From: Bombyx mori
Lineage: Eukaryota; Arthropoda; Insecta; Lepidoptera; Bombycidae
DNA: 64,000 nt
Assembly (NCBI RefSeq): GCF_030269925.1
Contig: NC_085133.1
Span: 1,322,001 to 1,386,000 of the forward strand
Direction of reading: 5' to 3'
Position numbers and translations under genes: made by a program
The notes under the pieces: model-generated
What the model was told of the DNA's origin: nothing
The model's database searches: none
What the model saw: only the letters and a program-made list of their open reading frames with translations
In this document: piece by piece, positions 42,863 to 55,000 of the stretch
Position numbering within the stretch: the stretch's first letter is position 1
Layout of the letters: each line of letters starts with the position of its first letter

Positions 42863-44537
42863 CTCACGATTAAAAAAACGTAATCTTTTTTTTAAATACA
42901 TATCGACATCTGACTGTTTAACTTATACGATGGAGACAAATAGTGAAAATTCTCTTGGAATTCTCGGCGGGACGAAAGTGTCAAAGAAACTTGCCGCTTC
43001 GAACCCTGCGTAAACCCTTTGTCCGAGTTTGTAATGTATTGTTTATTGTTTAGGAATTTTACCGAGAACTGTCCATATTGCTGTAAACAAATTATAATTT
43101 ACTTTTCAAGACAGATTTTGGTTAAATTGGTGTTTGATTATATTGTGGAAGAAAACAAAAAGGTGGTCCTGACGGTAGATCCCATTACAACAGATGATGA
43201 TCGATGCCAATATGTTTCAAGAAACTCTCCAAACAAATAAATGTAAAGCCTGCCAACTGATGGAAATATAATATACATATACACAAGTCATTTAGAAACT
43301 CCAACTCCAAAACTGTAAAGGCACGGTGTCTCTAAGAAAATGTTCATAAGAAATTGAAAAGTTTAACAGATTTTCATTTACGATCAGAAGATTCTAGAAC
43401 TAGCGAATAAAAAACACGAAAGCCAAATTGGAAATGTTCATTTGACGACTGATTGACATAAAGAAATCGTTTTCCCTGAATCCGAGAGTAGCACTGTAGT
43501 TTTTCCATCAGACCTTCACCTCATGTCTAGAGACGGCAGGCAGACACTTACGTAAGACAAATAGGTCGACCAATCTACGTTCACAGAACTTAATATTAGC
43601 GAACTCTTATCCAGCAAACATCTTATTTACACTAGGGTAACATGTATTGACAGGAGGCCCACTCAAACCTATATCACAATGGGTTTAATGAAAACGTTGT
43701 ATTGATTAGAGAAATTCGCTGTTCAAATATTTAGATGCTTCCAAGAAGCAGGTTTGCGATGTTGGTAAATACTAAATTCAGTTTAGGATTTGATAGGGTA
43801 TTGATACATGAAAACCGCCGACTGTCGTAGTTTGAGCGAGATAAATGTTCACCGATTTTTAGATGTTTACATCTTAAAGCTTTGATTTAAACATACTTTA
43901 AAGAAGAAGTGTTTTATTATGATTGGTTCAGTATTTTATGTGTGATTTCTAAACGAATGAGCTTAAGAAGAAGAAAAAATCAGCAATTTGGGTATTTTAA
44001 ACAATAAAATCCCTCTTTGTCCATACACAACATGGATTTACTCGGATTCAGTTTATAATTCAAAAATCATTAGGCAAGTATATTTTATACGTGGCGAAAA
44101 GTAGATGGTATTCAAACAAAATTGTTCCAATAATGATGTAGGTGCAGGACTTAATAGCGAAAAGTTTCGATCAACACCTTAAGAAACTTTCGTTATCCTG
44201 ACTGGATTAGGGGCCTGGTACAGAGAGGTCTGATCATTGTGTATCTTTATTATGATGTATATTTCAAACAAATAAATTTTAGTACCGTGGATCTACGAAT
44301 AAGTTCCTGACTCTCTTGGTAGTCAAATTCATGGGTTCTCTATTGGGTGCCGGCACTTCGAATACACGGAAGGTTCATTTTTGGTAAGCGAAGTTCAATA
44401 ATTGGACGTTCGTCGCGCATCACAGTAGTTGAATGTTAATATATCGAGTCGTATTGCCACATATTTTTTAATGAAAATGGACACAATGAGGAGAGGATTC
44501 AAAACGGCCAATCATCGCATCTGACACGACTGCAGCA
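42863..44537. other. Unassigned AT-rich DNA
   Basis: No gene seen; a 73-codon frame at 43019-43240 has no recognisable domain. Confidence 0.4.
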
Positions 44538-44947
44538 TTTTTTTTTGAACCATGCGCCGTACCTCCTTCGAGGTTGGGTATGAGATATGTATATGTGGGA
44601 CTGGTTGGTTCACAGATGGTGAAAGCGCGCCGCGGGCTAAAGAGTTGGAATTTAGGCTTCCTACCCACTAAACGACACCCATGCACTTTCGTCCAACCCA
44701 GGCACGGTAGGGGAGGCTACCCCGGTCAATACTGTAACGGTACAAGGAGGCCCGGCAGAGGGAACCTTCGAGGCTAAACGAAAGTTCTGTCGTCTCGGAA
44801 CGGTAGCCCGTTAGCCAAGTCGGGTTGTACCGTTGGATACCCCCTCTGGGCCAGAACCAGATCATCAGGTCGGGATGCGATACACTGCTAATCAGCCGCT
44901 CAGTTCACGATGATGTTACTCTTTGGCGGTGTGCTACAGTGGACACC
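44538..44947 (-). repeat. Diverged R1-like LINE 3' UTR
   Basis: T run, CCTCCTTCGAGG, CACTAAACGACACCCATGCAC, shortened here in citation, CCCCGGTCAATACTG and CCCTCTGGGCCAGAACCAG, GGTCGGGATGCGATACAC follow the order in the 6641-7259 copy. Old and non-coding. Confidence 0.6.
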
Positions 44948-45100
44948 TTTTTTTTTGGGCAGAAGGTCGAATCTCATATGAGGCGACCACGTCTTGGGTG
45001 CGCGTGAGGTTTGCGGGACTTGGCGCTCAGCAGATGACAAAGTACGTCTGCAGGTACTTAACCTATGAAGTCACAGACTTTGGTACCTAACAAAACATTC
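44948..45100 (-). repeat. Second R1-like UTR piece, adjacent
   Basis: A new T run followed by GGTCGAATCTCATATGAGGC and GGGTGCGCGTGAGG resembles the poly(A)-proximal end of the same UTR family, directly after the previous fragment. Confidence 0.45.
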
Positions 45101-45439
45101 TAAGAAAATAATGAACAAAACTTAGATCACAATCACTTGAGATTACGTGAAAAGCTATGCGAAACAACTCGAACAGAAAATGGGAAGATTAAACTGAGGG
45201 CCCCTAAACAGGAGTTAGACATAGCTTTACAAAGGTAATTAATTTAATTCGAACGATTCGGAACTGCGGTTGCGCTGATAGCGATCAGCGGGCACTGATG
45301 CGTGGGCGTGCGGTCTAACCCACACTAATGAGCGGTTAATTCAAAGGATAACTATTGTAAAGTGCTCGTAGGTTGGAAGGTTTATTGACTTTGCTGTTTG
45401 AAATAGATACACGATTCAGAGATGCTAGAGACCAGCGTT

Positions 45440-45560
45440 TTTATTTATTTATAACTTTATATACTAGACAGTATAAAGGTGGACTTAATGCCATAGGCAT
45501 TCTCTGACAGTCTACCTTAGGGGAGTGCAGAGATGAACCTTGGTAGATGTTGTGTGATAG
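45440..45560 (-). repeat. Short dispersed repeat F
   Basis: GTGGACTTAATGCCATAGGC, ATTCTCTGACAGTCTACC and a T-rich left flank match a phrase I recall from many lepidopteran loci, probably a retroelement 3' end. Confidence 0.35.
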
Positions 45561-45683
45561 TAATATTACTTAAACATATGTGTATATCTAACATACATAA
45601 AATTTATAGATAGAACTAAAGTTTTTATGTTTATCTTCCTGAAAACGATATTGACCGATATTCCAAAACTTGAAATATATATA

Positions 45684-46130
45684 TGTCGCATCCGGGTCAA
45701 TAGTTCGGAATATCAACAATACACAAACGTCAAAGTGACAGAATGGCCGTGTCGTGGTTGACGACTTTTAGTAATATTAAGACGGTGGTTTTGATTATTA
45801 TTTTAAATGATGAAATGTTGTTTTGATAAATATCACAAAATGAAGGGTAAACTCCGTAACGCCACAGTTATAAAATGGCGGTACGTGGACAGAGTCGTGG
45901 TATTCGTGTCAGACATTCATTCCGTCCGCCTCAGTCAGTGAGTCTCTGACGGTCAGTTAGTCAGTCAGTCGGTCTGTCGGTATGTGCAACGAAACTGTCG
46001 GTTTACCCTGTCATTGTGAAAGTTGTGTGTGTTGAGTTTCAATAATTATTATTGAAAAGTTTTATTGACTAAACTGAGTTCAATCGAATACGAGCGATGA
46101 CGGAAACTACCGCTTAGCCATCCCTGGCGC
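45684..46130 (+). repeat. Possible solo LTR with promoter and primer site
   Basis: A segment from TGTCGCATCCGGG to GCTTAGCCA (TG...CA) is followed after 4 nt by TGGCGCC (46124-46130), a sequence that starts many primer sites. Inside are TATAAAA (45869-45875) and, ~35-40 nt downstream, TCAGACATTCATT. A run of GTCAGTCAGTCGGTC lies at about 45955-45975. No second LTR or coding region is seen. Confidence 0.3.
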
Positions 46131-46752
46131 CGCCGACGACATATATATATTTTTATAAGGGAATTCCCTTCCCTTCCCTTCATTAAAACCAATTCTCGTA
46201 AATGCCAGTTAGATACTTTAATATACAGAGGCGCCTCTTGGCTATTAAGTGCTTTGAAACAAAGTAATCTTTAAGAGCTTTGCTTTGGATTCTTCAGGTG
46301 ATTTGTCAATGAATTATTTATGAATTATATAAAAATCTTTTGAAGTGAGTTCGGAATTACCGAGTCAGTGAAATTTTCTTTCGTGAATACTTTCCGTCTA
46401 GAAGCTTTTCTACTAAAGTAAGTGTACGGATGGATCTTAAAATTGATCCCGTTAATATTACATTACTCGACTGAACAAAAATCAAGACGTCATCTGCTTT
46501 AGTGACAAAATGTGTGACGAACGATCCTAAAGACCACCATATTTTGGGGTCTTAAAAATAGTAGTTAAAAATAGTCTTAAAGTATGCTTTAATTCAATCT
46601 ACCCATAGGTTTAATTTTTGTTAATCGAGTCATAATATAGAGTTTCAATGCTCATTAGAAGTAAATTACGTTTTATGAGTAATAAATATCTTTCAACTAA
46701 AACCTAATGAGTATAGTTCGAAAACGAAAAAAAAAACTCTCTTAAATATATA

Positions 46753-46995
46753 TTTTTATTGCTTAGATTAGTGGATGAGCTCACAAGCTCACCTGGTGTT
46801 TAGTGGTTAATGGAGCCCATAGACATCTACAACGTAAATGCGCCACCCACCTTGAGATATAAGTTCTAAGATCTCAGTATAGTTACAACGGCTGCCCCAC
46901 CCTTCAAACCGAAACGCATTACTGCTTCACGGCAGAAATAGGCAGGGTGGTGGTACCTACCCGTGCGGACTCACAAGAAGTCCTACCACCAGTAA
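46753..46995 (-). mobile_element. Bm1-type SINE, 3' module only
   Basis: Complete minus-strand module ending at ACCACCAGT. Confidence 0.85.
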
Positions 46996-48015
46996 GCTCC
47001 TAAATTGAAGCCCTAAAACGAAAAATTTTTTTATTTTTTATTATTTTTATCATGCTTCGGATATTACGACGAGGTAACAGTATTATTACTTATCATATGC
47101 AAATTTTAACGTTGATCATACATCTCGATGTTCGTGAAAACTCCGTCGAAATATTCCGTTAGATAAATTCATGTAGATACAGATAACAAGAACGCGTTTA
47201 TAAAGAAAATACCGAGTAAAACCATAAGCGAAACAATGGCATCGGAATAAGAGCTATTTTCGTTAGACAGTTACATAAAAATTTACAAAGGATATCTAAC
47301 CCTTCTGTACCCAAGCAGTTATACCTATATATTCCAATTCCAAGTTTAAATGGTAACTTTGATTTCCTATCTAAAAATTGGTTACGGGTTTTCATGTTGG
47401 GCTAATTATGTGTGTCGAAATTAAATATTACAATTTTGTTGGTAGCTGAATCTACGTAGCTGAAGTCCAGAAGCAACAGCTGTCATTGGAAAATATACCG
47501 GTCCGCCCTTAAAGAAAATTTCTAGAAAAATATCTCCGAATCGATGGTAGAAATTAATAATCGATAGAAAGTGATCGATGCCTGAAAAATATTTGACTTT
47601 GCCAAAAACTATCTGTTACTAAGTAGATACTGCTGTAACTTATTGGCACTACAACATCAAAGGTGATATAGGAGTCTCACTAGCTTTGCTAAAAAATGAA
47701 GAAAAAAAGAAACAAAAATGAAAGCTGACTAATGAAAACCGTAAAAGTTCGAACTCGTTTGAAGCGGGGCTTATAAGTCAAAAGCAGCTCATAAGCTCGT
47801 AAGCACAACCATGAATACTACCGAAAAATGTACCGGTTTTTTCCGGATTATTTATTTGTTTTACTAATTATTTCGTTTGATCGGAACTCTGTTCTATGTG
47901 CAAAAATTATTTATAACAATATATTGAGGGTACGATAGGGGTGTCACTTATAAGCTTTGTACTTATTAAAAAAAGTATAACGATTATGAACATGCTACTG
48001 AAAAGTTAAGTAGTA
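46996..48015. other. Unassigned AT-rich DNA
   Basis: No gene or repeat that I can support. Confidence 0.4.
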
Positions 48016-48431
48016 CTAGAGGTCCCGCAGTAGTCGAAATTCAACTATAATTAATTGGAATTGTAAGTTTGTACACTATTATGATTGTATTTTATACTTC
48101 TATAATCACAAATTTCGTCAAGACTACACTGTAAAAAATATTAACAAAGACAAACAATATTTAATCTATTCTCAATTTGACAACAGACGTCAAGAACAAA
48201 AGTTTGACAATAAATAGTATGCATGCGTGTCCGTGTGTGCGTCAAATATATGGTATGTAGTGTGTGTAATGTTTTCTTTATGGGTTTAATGTATCTTTTA
48301 TGCATTATTTAAAAAAATATTAGCATTGTGCACTTCTTCTCTATATTCTCTATAAGTGTGGAAAATTTCATACTCCTCCGTCCGCGCAATTTTCGTAAAA
48401 AGGGATACAAAGTTTTTGCTTCACGTATTGA
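48016..48431 (-). mobile_element. Non-autonomous Helitron, copy A
   Basis: On the minus strand it starts TCAATACGTGAAGC after an A and ends GCGGGACCTCTAG before a T, with an imperfect stem-loop (AGTTGAATTTCGACT) about 10 nt before the end. 416 bp. The partner copy is at 62305-62716 on the plus strand. It encodes no Rep/Helicase. Confidence 0.7.
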
Positions 48432-48444
48432 TAATATAGATAAT

Positions 48445-48600
48445 ATGTCAGAGAAGCCACAATTATTAACACCATCCTCAGACATCGCAGGGGCGAATAG
48501 GGTGATCGAGCTAAGAGAAATATTGAGTACAACAATCACGTTTGATGTCTTAGAACAATTTAGAAATCTTCTCTTGACGTTAGCAAACGAAAACGAATGA
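48445..48600 (+). CDS. 51-codon ORF of unknown function
   Basis: ATG 48445 to TGA, beginning MSEKPQLLTPSSDIAG and ending LLLTLANENE, just outside the Helitron copy A. The frame is also open upstream through the Helitron. About 45 nt after the stop, GGTTGGTAAGTGTG has a strong 5' splice-site match. I do not recognise the product. It could be a small exon captured or flanked by the Helitron, or chance. Confidence 0.25.
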   Translation: MSEKPQLLTPSSDIAGANRVIELREILSTTITFDVLEQFRNLLLTLANENE

Positions 48601-48820
48601 CAGTTCTTAGAACGGCGGCACCGCTCTTCAAGAAGGCTGGTTGGTAAGTGTGATGGCGTCTACGCGCCTCCATCGGTTAGGCTCTGTCGTAGCACGAAGT
48701 TAGCAGAGTTCCAACGATACCACGATCGTGCTGCCATCTCTCGGGAATCGTGCTGCGTTTCGTTTAGCTACCAAACTACTGACCGTCTCCGACATGTATA
48801 TGTTAGTACCAAATTCGTAT

Positions 48821-49032
48821 CAAGTGAGTCGTTACCATTGCTATGGACGTCAGCAATGCCAGGTGCAGATCCGAGCTGCTTCTTACCATTAAGTTTGAAG
48901 AAGGACATGTCATAGCGTTTTTTTTTATTGCTCTTTAGGCAGACGAGCATACGGCTCACCTGATGGTGAGTGGTTACCGTCGCCCATGGACATCAGCAGT
49001 GCCAGGAGCAGAGCCAAGCCTCTGCCTACCGT
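48821..49032 (-). repeat. Two abutting repeat B pieces
   Basis: 48821-48917 is body sequence (CTATGGACGTCAGCAATGCC to GACATGTCATAGCG). A fresh T run at 48918 then opens a second repeat B tail (GCAGACGAGCATACGG to CAAGCCTCTGCCTACCG). The second appears inserted at the end of the first. Confidence 0.6.
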
Positions 49033-49589
49033 GAAAACTAAACCATTTTATATTTTTCATACAACCGAACTCCAAGATTGACAACCAATTACCTGTAAGT
49101 GGATCATAGACTCGTTTACCTCAAAAGGTAACCAAAAACTGGCGGTCCTCGATTTGTCAGTTTTATCTCGATCGGTCTTGGGGTTTTCTAGTTTCGTGCG
49201 AATGACACCGGGTAGAGAGATCAGTACGTCAATTTCACGTAGCGATCGATCGACACGATTAGTTTGAGCTTTCCTCGTAAAATAGTGTGCTAGCTTTGTG
49301 GCCAAGCTAAAATCGTATTAGCAAAGAAAAAACAACAAAATTACTTATTTTTTTTAAAATATTAAGTGTCAATAGCTGTATCTTTTATTAAGCTTAAGTA
49401 TTACAAAAGTCTAAACTAAACAATTTTGATCCTTGGTTCCGATAATTGAGTATTTTTATATGTGTGCATAAAAAGGAAATAATAATACACCAACACAAAT
49501 TGAGCATAGGATCAAGTCCTGAATATCTCTAAACTCATACCTCAAGGGGGGGTATCAGTATGAGCATTCACGGTATGGCCAGTAATTTG
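49033..49589. other. Unassigned DNA
   Basis: No supported gene. A minus-strand frame at 49057-49305 shows no domain. Confidence 0.4.
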
Positions 49590-49722
49590 TACTGTAAAAA
49601 CTGAGACCCATATCTCAAGGTATGTGGCGACATTTTACTTAGCAGATGTCTTTGGGGTCTGGTGACCACTTAACATCAGGTGAGCCGTGAGATCGTCCAC
49701 CCGCCTAAGCCTAAAAATACAA
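49590..49722 (+). mobile_element. Diverged Bm1-type SINE, distal half
   Basis: From AAAAACTGAGACCCATATC to AAGCCTAAAAATAC, keeping CCACTTAACATCAGGTGAGC. Confidence 0.7.
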
Positions 49723-50632
49723 AAGCTTGCCTTACTGTTCTCTTTTTATGGCGAACCGTAAACCGAAAGCTCCGCCCAAGGGTTTGTCCTACAAATAAAC
49801 AAATCCGATTCAACCCGTACCTTCGAATGTCGCTCGTAATTCATAACATAAACATATCAAAATGGAAAAATTTCTGCGAGGGTTCTCCTGGGTCAGCACC
49901 GATATATTTTGACAAAATTTTTGTCCTTTGTCTTCAAGTGTCTATAACTTAGATATGGATAGACCCGGACCCGGTTACTGGAACCAATACCTCAATATTG
50001 TTTTGTAAAAACTGCCCATCGTGGCAAAAAGAAATGGTTTAGTGGAACAAATCCATGCGATCTAGCAGTACGCATAAATATCCATTAAATGATTACGCAA
50101 ATTAATGGATTTTGTTTGTATGATTTTTTTGTCTACAACATGTAACTCTTTATCCAGAATGTTACATTGCTCAAAATCTGTCTCTAGCCCATGTAGCGCT
50201 AGTGTGTAATCATTACCCTGGCGTCCGTAGTAAACACGTTGTTAAAATGGATTAGGTACAAATGTAAAAGAACCGAGGTTGGCATCCTCTAACATCACTG
50301 CGTAGACGAGCAACCCGCAATCTGCACCAAAGGTTAAGCCACCTCTGTCCACATACTTATTAACCCTAAAATCGGTTTCTCCCCCAGGATTTGGATCTAA
50401 GTGCTATCGCAACACTATCCTCAAAGTTCAGTGGCTTTACGTCTGATCACAATCCTAAAGGTACTACATTTTTACAAGATTAGTAATGACTGTTTACAAA
50501 CAACTGGCTCCCACAACACACACAAACGACTTCCAGACGTACGGATATCGCGTATTTACGCAAATGCTGGTGGTATTTTCAACCCGCATGGGAAGTTCCA
50601 CTTAATTCTGACCCAAATTATACAACTATTTT
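49723..50632. other. Unassigned DNA
   Basis: No gene or repeat recognised. Confidence 0.4.
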
Positions 50633-51036
50633 GTCGTCGTGGCCTAAAGGATAAGACGTCCGCTGCATTAGTGTTGACCACCAGTGTTCGAATCCCAGGC
50701 GGGTTCTAATTTTTCTAATGAAATACGTATTCAACAAAATTTCACGATTAACTTCCACGGTGAAGGAATAACATCGTGTAATAAAAATCAAACCCGCTAA
50801 ATTATAATTTGCGTAATTACTGGTGGTAGGACCTCTTGTGAGTCCGCACTGGTAGGTACTACCATCTTGCCTATTTCTGCCGTGAAGCAGTAATGTGTTA
50901 CGGTTTGAAGGGTGGGGCAGCCGTTGTAACAATACTTGTGACCTTTAGAACGTATATCTCAAGGATGGGCTCCAGTAACCACTTAACACCAGGTGGGCTG
51001 TGAGCTCGTCCATCTAATCAATAAAGAAAACTAAAA
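50633..51036 (+). mobile_element. Nearly full-length Bm1 SINE
   Basis: Head with A box TGGCCTAAAGG and B box TGTTCGAATCC, body, and 3' module. About 29 nt are deleted near the end, joining ATATCTCAAGG to ATGGGCTCC. Ends in AATAAAGAAAACTAAAAAAG. Confidence 0.85.
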
Positions 51037-51397
51037 AAGAACTGTTGAGATTTCTCAAAACCGATGACAATTCTAGAATTCAGTCTTTTAAATGTTTATC
51101 TAGTTTGCAAAAACCAAGATCGCCACATCATAGACACTACCCACATCTGTTTTGACAGCAGTTTTGTTAGCAGCCTCCCGTTCGTCGTCGACACGGCAAT
51201 TCATCCGAAACTAGGTTGTTCTTTGTTCTATTATTAACGCGATTTGTGGTCGAGATTTCACAATGTAGAGACTAGCAGGTCAGAATGTTCCCTGTTCTTA
51301 ATTCCACAAACTGCGGTTAGACTTTGATCAAAAAGAGTTGGCCCGATTTTTTTTTAAATTGCTTATATCAGTGAACGAGTTCACGACCTACCTTATG

Positions 51398-51748
51398 TGT
51401 TGTGTAAACAAGTTTGTTGAGTTAAATTTAAATTCCCAGAAACTAAACCGACTAAAAAGGGGAAGGTACTCACAAATGATTGCTTTCTATATTTTGTGGT
51501 CTTCTGTCCCCGGGGCACTGTTCTGGATGCTGGAGTTTTTAATACACGGACACACGCACAAGTTGAATCGCAAAGTTTGCGAAAAACAGTATTTTTGAAT
51601 TAAAATACTTTTTAATTTGGCGCGCGCGCGGTTTGAAAGCGTCGACTATAGTTCTTTTCTTCGCCCGCTAGGAGGCGCGTTACATTTCTTCATTATGCCG
51701 ATAGATGGCGTGGATTAGGAAAAGGAAATTTTAGTCGGTTTCCTAACA
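51398..51748 (-). repeat. 3' LTR of BEL/Pao copy 2
   Basis: TG...CA ends on the minus strand. Carries the copy-2 variants, including GAACTATAGTCG where copy 1 has GAACTACAGTCG. Confidence 0.95.
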
Positions 51749-51757
51749 TTTCCCCCC
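51749..51757 (-). other. Polypurine tract of copy 2
   Basis: GGGGGGAAA on the minus strand, next to the 3' LTR. Confidence 0.85.
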
Positions 51758-52023
51758 ACCGAAATCAACAATGATTTCAAAATAGGTAAACACAAAATAA
51801 CGTTATTATATCTAGAATGTTAACCTATATGAATGGGCTTTGCAAATTATGTAATTTTGCTTGAAACATATAATCATAAAATAAAAAATTAAATAAAAAA
51901 AAACTAATACGATTAGCCTTTGAGCGAAATGGACTGTATATATAAATTTAAATGAAATAGATATGTAGTTGTAATATAAAATTAATGAAATGAATTAAAT
52001 AGATTTATAATAAGTTATTCATC

Positions 52024-55000
52024 CTACTCTTTAGGGAGAGGACTCAGTTTTGTGACAGGGCGCTTTAGCTTCGAATTTTGCGTCCGAACCGTAACAACGC
52101 GAACCCTCCCATCAAGTCCGGGATGAACCTGTTCTACACGTCCTAAGCTCCATTGTTGACAAGGGGCATTATCATTGTGAATCAGTACCAGGTCATTTAT
52201 AGATAGATTAGGAGCATCAACGTACCACTTTTGACGTTGCTGCAATGTATGCAAGTATTCTAGTTTCCAACGACGCCAAAAATGCAATGTGGCTTGTTTA
52301 ATACATTTCCAACGCGTTAAATTATTAGTAGATACATCAGAGATATCATAACTTGGAGCCGAAACCAATTGACGACCAACTAAAAAATGTCCCGGTGTCA
52401 GGACATCGAATTCACTAGGATCGGTAGATAAACTGCACAGAGGGCGCGAGTTTAGAATCGCTTCTATGTTAGAAAATAAGGTAGATAATTCTTCGAATGA
52501 TAAAGCGCGTGTACCTACTACGCGTTTTAAGTGGTATTTAGCCGATTTGATTCCAGCTTCGAAAATCCCACCAAAATGACTACCAGTTGGAGGATTATAT
52601 TTCCACGTTACTTTTCTGATGGTGAACTGATCAGTCAAGTGATTTTGTTTTGAATTATAAAATTGATATATTTCATTTAGGTGTCTGCCAGCGGCAACAA
52701 AATTTTTGCCATTGTCAGAATAGACCGTATGTGGCAGTCCGCGTCGAGCCGTAAACCGATCGAACGAAGCCAAGAAGCAATCAGTAGTCAACGCCGAGAG
52801 TACTTCAAGATGTACTGCACGTGTTGAGTAACAAATAAATAAGCATAAATAGGCTTTTGATATTTTCGCATTACGCCTATTTGATTCCTTTGTATAAAAT
52901 GGACCTCCTATATCAACACCGACAGTATGTTGGAAGGGATAAATATCGGACTCTAAACGACACTTTGGTAATGAGGCCATTTTAGGTTGATTAATAGTGG
53001 GCCTATTCTTAAAGCACGTAACACACTTAGAAAGGCGCGATCGTATCACACACCTAGCGGCTATAATCCAATATTTTTGAGCTAATATGTTTTGAAGAGA
53101 TCTAGGCCCGTTGTGTAAATAGACCTTGTGATAGTAATCTATCAAAATATTTGTAAAATGCGATTTTTTGGGCAAAATCACGGGATGACGTTGAGTAAAT
53201 GGCAAATCCGCGTGTGAAAGCCTACCCCCCACCATGAGGAGACCACGGCTATCGATGAACGGGTCGAGTTTCCGTAGGCTTTGCGAGCATCGATTTTCCT
53301 TTTTTATTGATTTAATGTCATCCTCAAAATATTTTAATTGAACAATTTGAATAATTTTATCGTGTGATTTATTTATTTCAGAAGTAAGTAAGGAACCCTT
53401 TACTCTATTAGCAACAGAAGCTTTACAATTATTTATAAATCTGTAACACCAGGCGAATATACGCAGTACCTTGTTAAAGTTTGAAAATTTAAGTATTATT
53501 GAATAAAAGTCCGTATTCACATTTGACGTTTCACTAAGTAAAGTGTTTTCTTTAAGAGGTTTGAGTTCCAATGGTTCACCTTTGAACTCTGTTATCGATC
53601 TGACAGGCCACGTATGCGGTGGCTCGTATAGCCATCGAGGGCCACGGAACCACTGATCTGCGATCAGCAGCAAATCGGCTGGCGTGGCGCCGCGAGAGCA
53701 CACATCGGCGGGGTTGTCAGTGCCATTCACGTGAAACCATTGTACCTCTGTCGAGCTTTCATTAATTTTAGCGACACGATTGGCGACGAAAGTTTTTAGT
53801 TTGAACGCAGGTGTATTTATCCATGTTAATGCAACTGAACTGTCAGTAAAAGCTAGTACCTCGCCAATTTCTACTTCCTTGGCCAAAATATCGATTACGT
53901 ACCGTAAAGTTTTTGACAATAAGTGAGCAGCCATTAATTCAAGACGTGGAATTGATACTGTTTTTAAGGGCGCGACCTTAGATTTCGATAACAGTAAGCT
54001 AACGTTAACGTTACCTTGCACGTCTTGACTGCGAATATACACGACGGCGGCGAATCCAGCCGTTGACGCGTCACAAAACCCTACCACTTGAGAGACCGTA
54101 TGGTTTTGGACAAAGACATGCCGGTCGTGTTTTAGTTTCGATAAAAACGGTATTTGAGATGAAAACATTGACCATTCATCGAGTAACAACTTTGGAAGAG
54201 TGTCGTCCCACCCTAATTGAGCGCACCATAATTTTTGCATAAAATTCTTAGCAAGAAAAATACACGGGGCTACGTATCCCAAGGGATCATATAATTTAGC
54301 TATTTGTGAAAGTACTGAGCGTTTCGTAATATTATCTACCGTATGTGTAGTACGAAAAGAAAATGCGTCTTCTTTAGGCAACCAGTGTAGACAGAGAATT
54401 TTGATAGACATAGTTTTACCGTCGTCGAATTGCACTGGGGGCTCAACTTGATCACTAGGCAGTTCTTTAAGTAATTGATCGCTATTACTTGACCACTTGC
54501 GTAATTCGAATCCACCAAGCCTCAGTAATTCGACCAATTGCCGCTGAATCTTAAGAGCCTCTTCCAAGTTATCCACAGACCAAATTAAATCGTCCACAAA
54601 AAATCCATCGCGCAGAGCACGAGAAGCCTCTGGGAAGCGGGCGCCTTCGTCCGCGGCTAGCTGCTGTAGCGTGCGTATCGCTAGAAACGGGCTACTCGCT
54701 ACACCATACGTCACGGTGCACAGCTCGTACACTTTAATGGGCTCACTGGGCGAGTCGCGCCACAAAATGTGTTGATATTTACGTTGGGACTCATCAATTA
54801 AAATACAACGGTACATTTTAGATATGTCACCGCATAAGGAAATCTTACGTAACCGAAAACGTATCAAAAGTTCCACGAGATCAGCCTGCAACTTCGGGCC
54901 CGTGTATAAAACAGAATTTAAAGATTTATTATTTGAGGTTTGACAAGACGCGTCGAAAACTACACGGAGACGAGTACTACTGCTGTCAGGCTTATGTACG

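Noticed and set aside
49057..49305. 82-codon minus-strand ORF
   Set aside because: No domain, no conserved context and composition similar to surrounding non-coding DNA.
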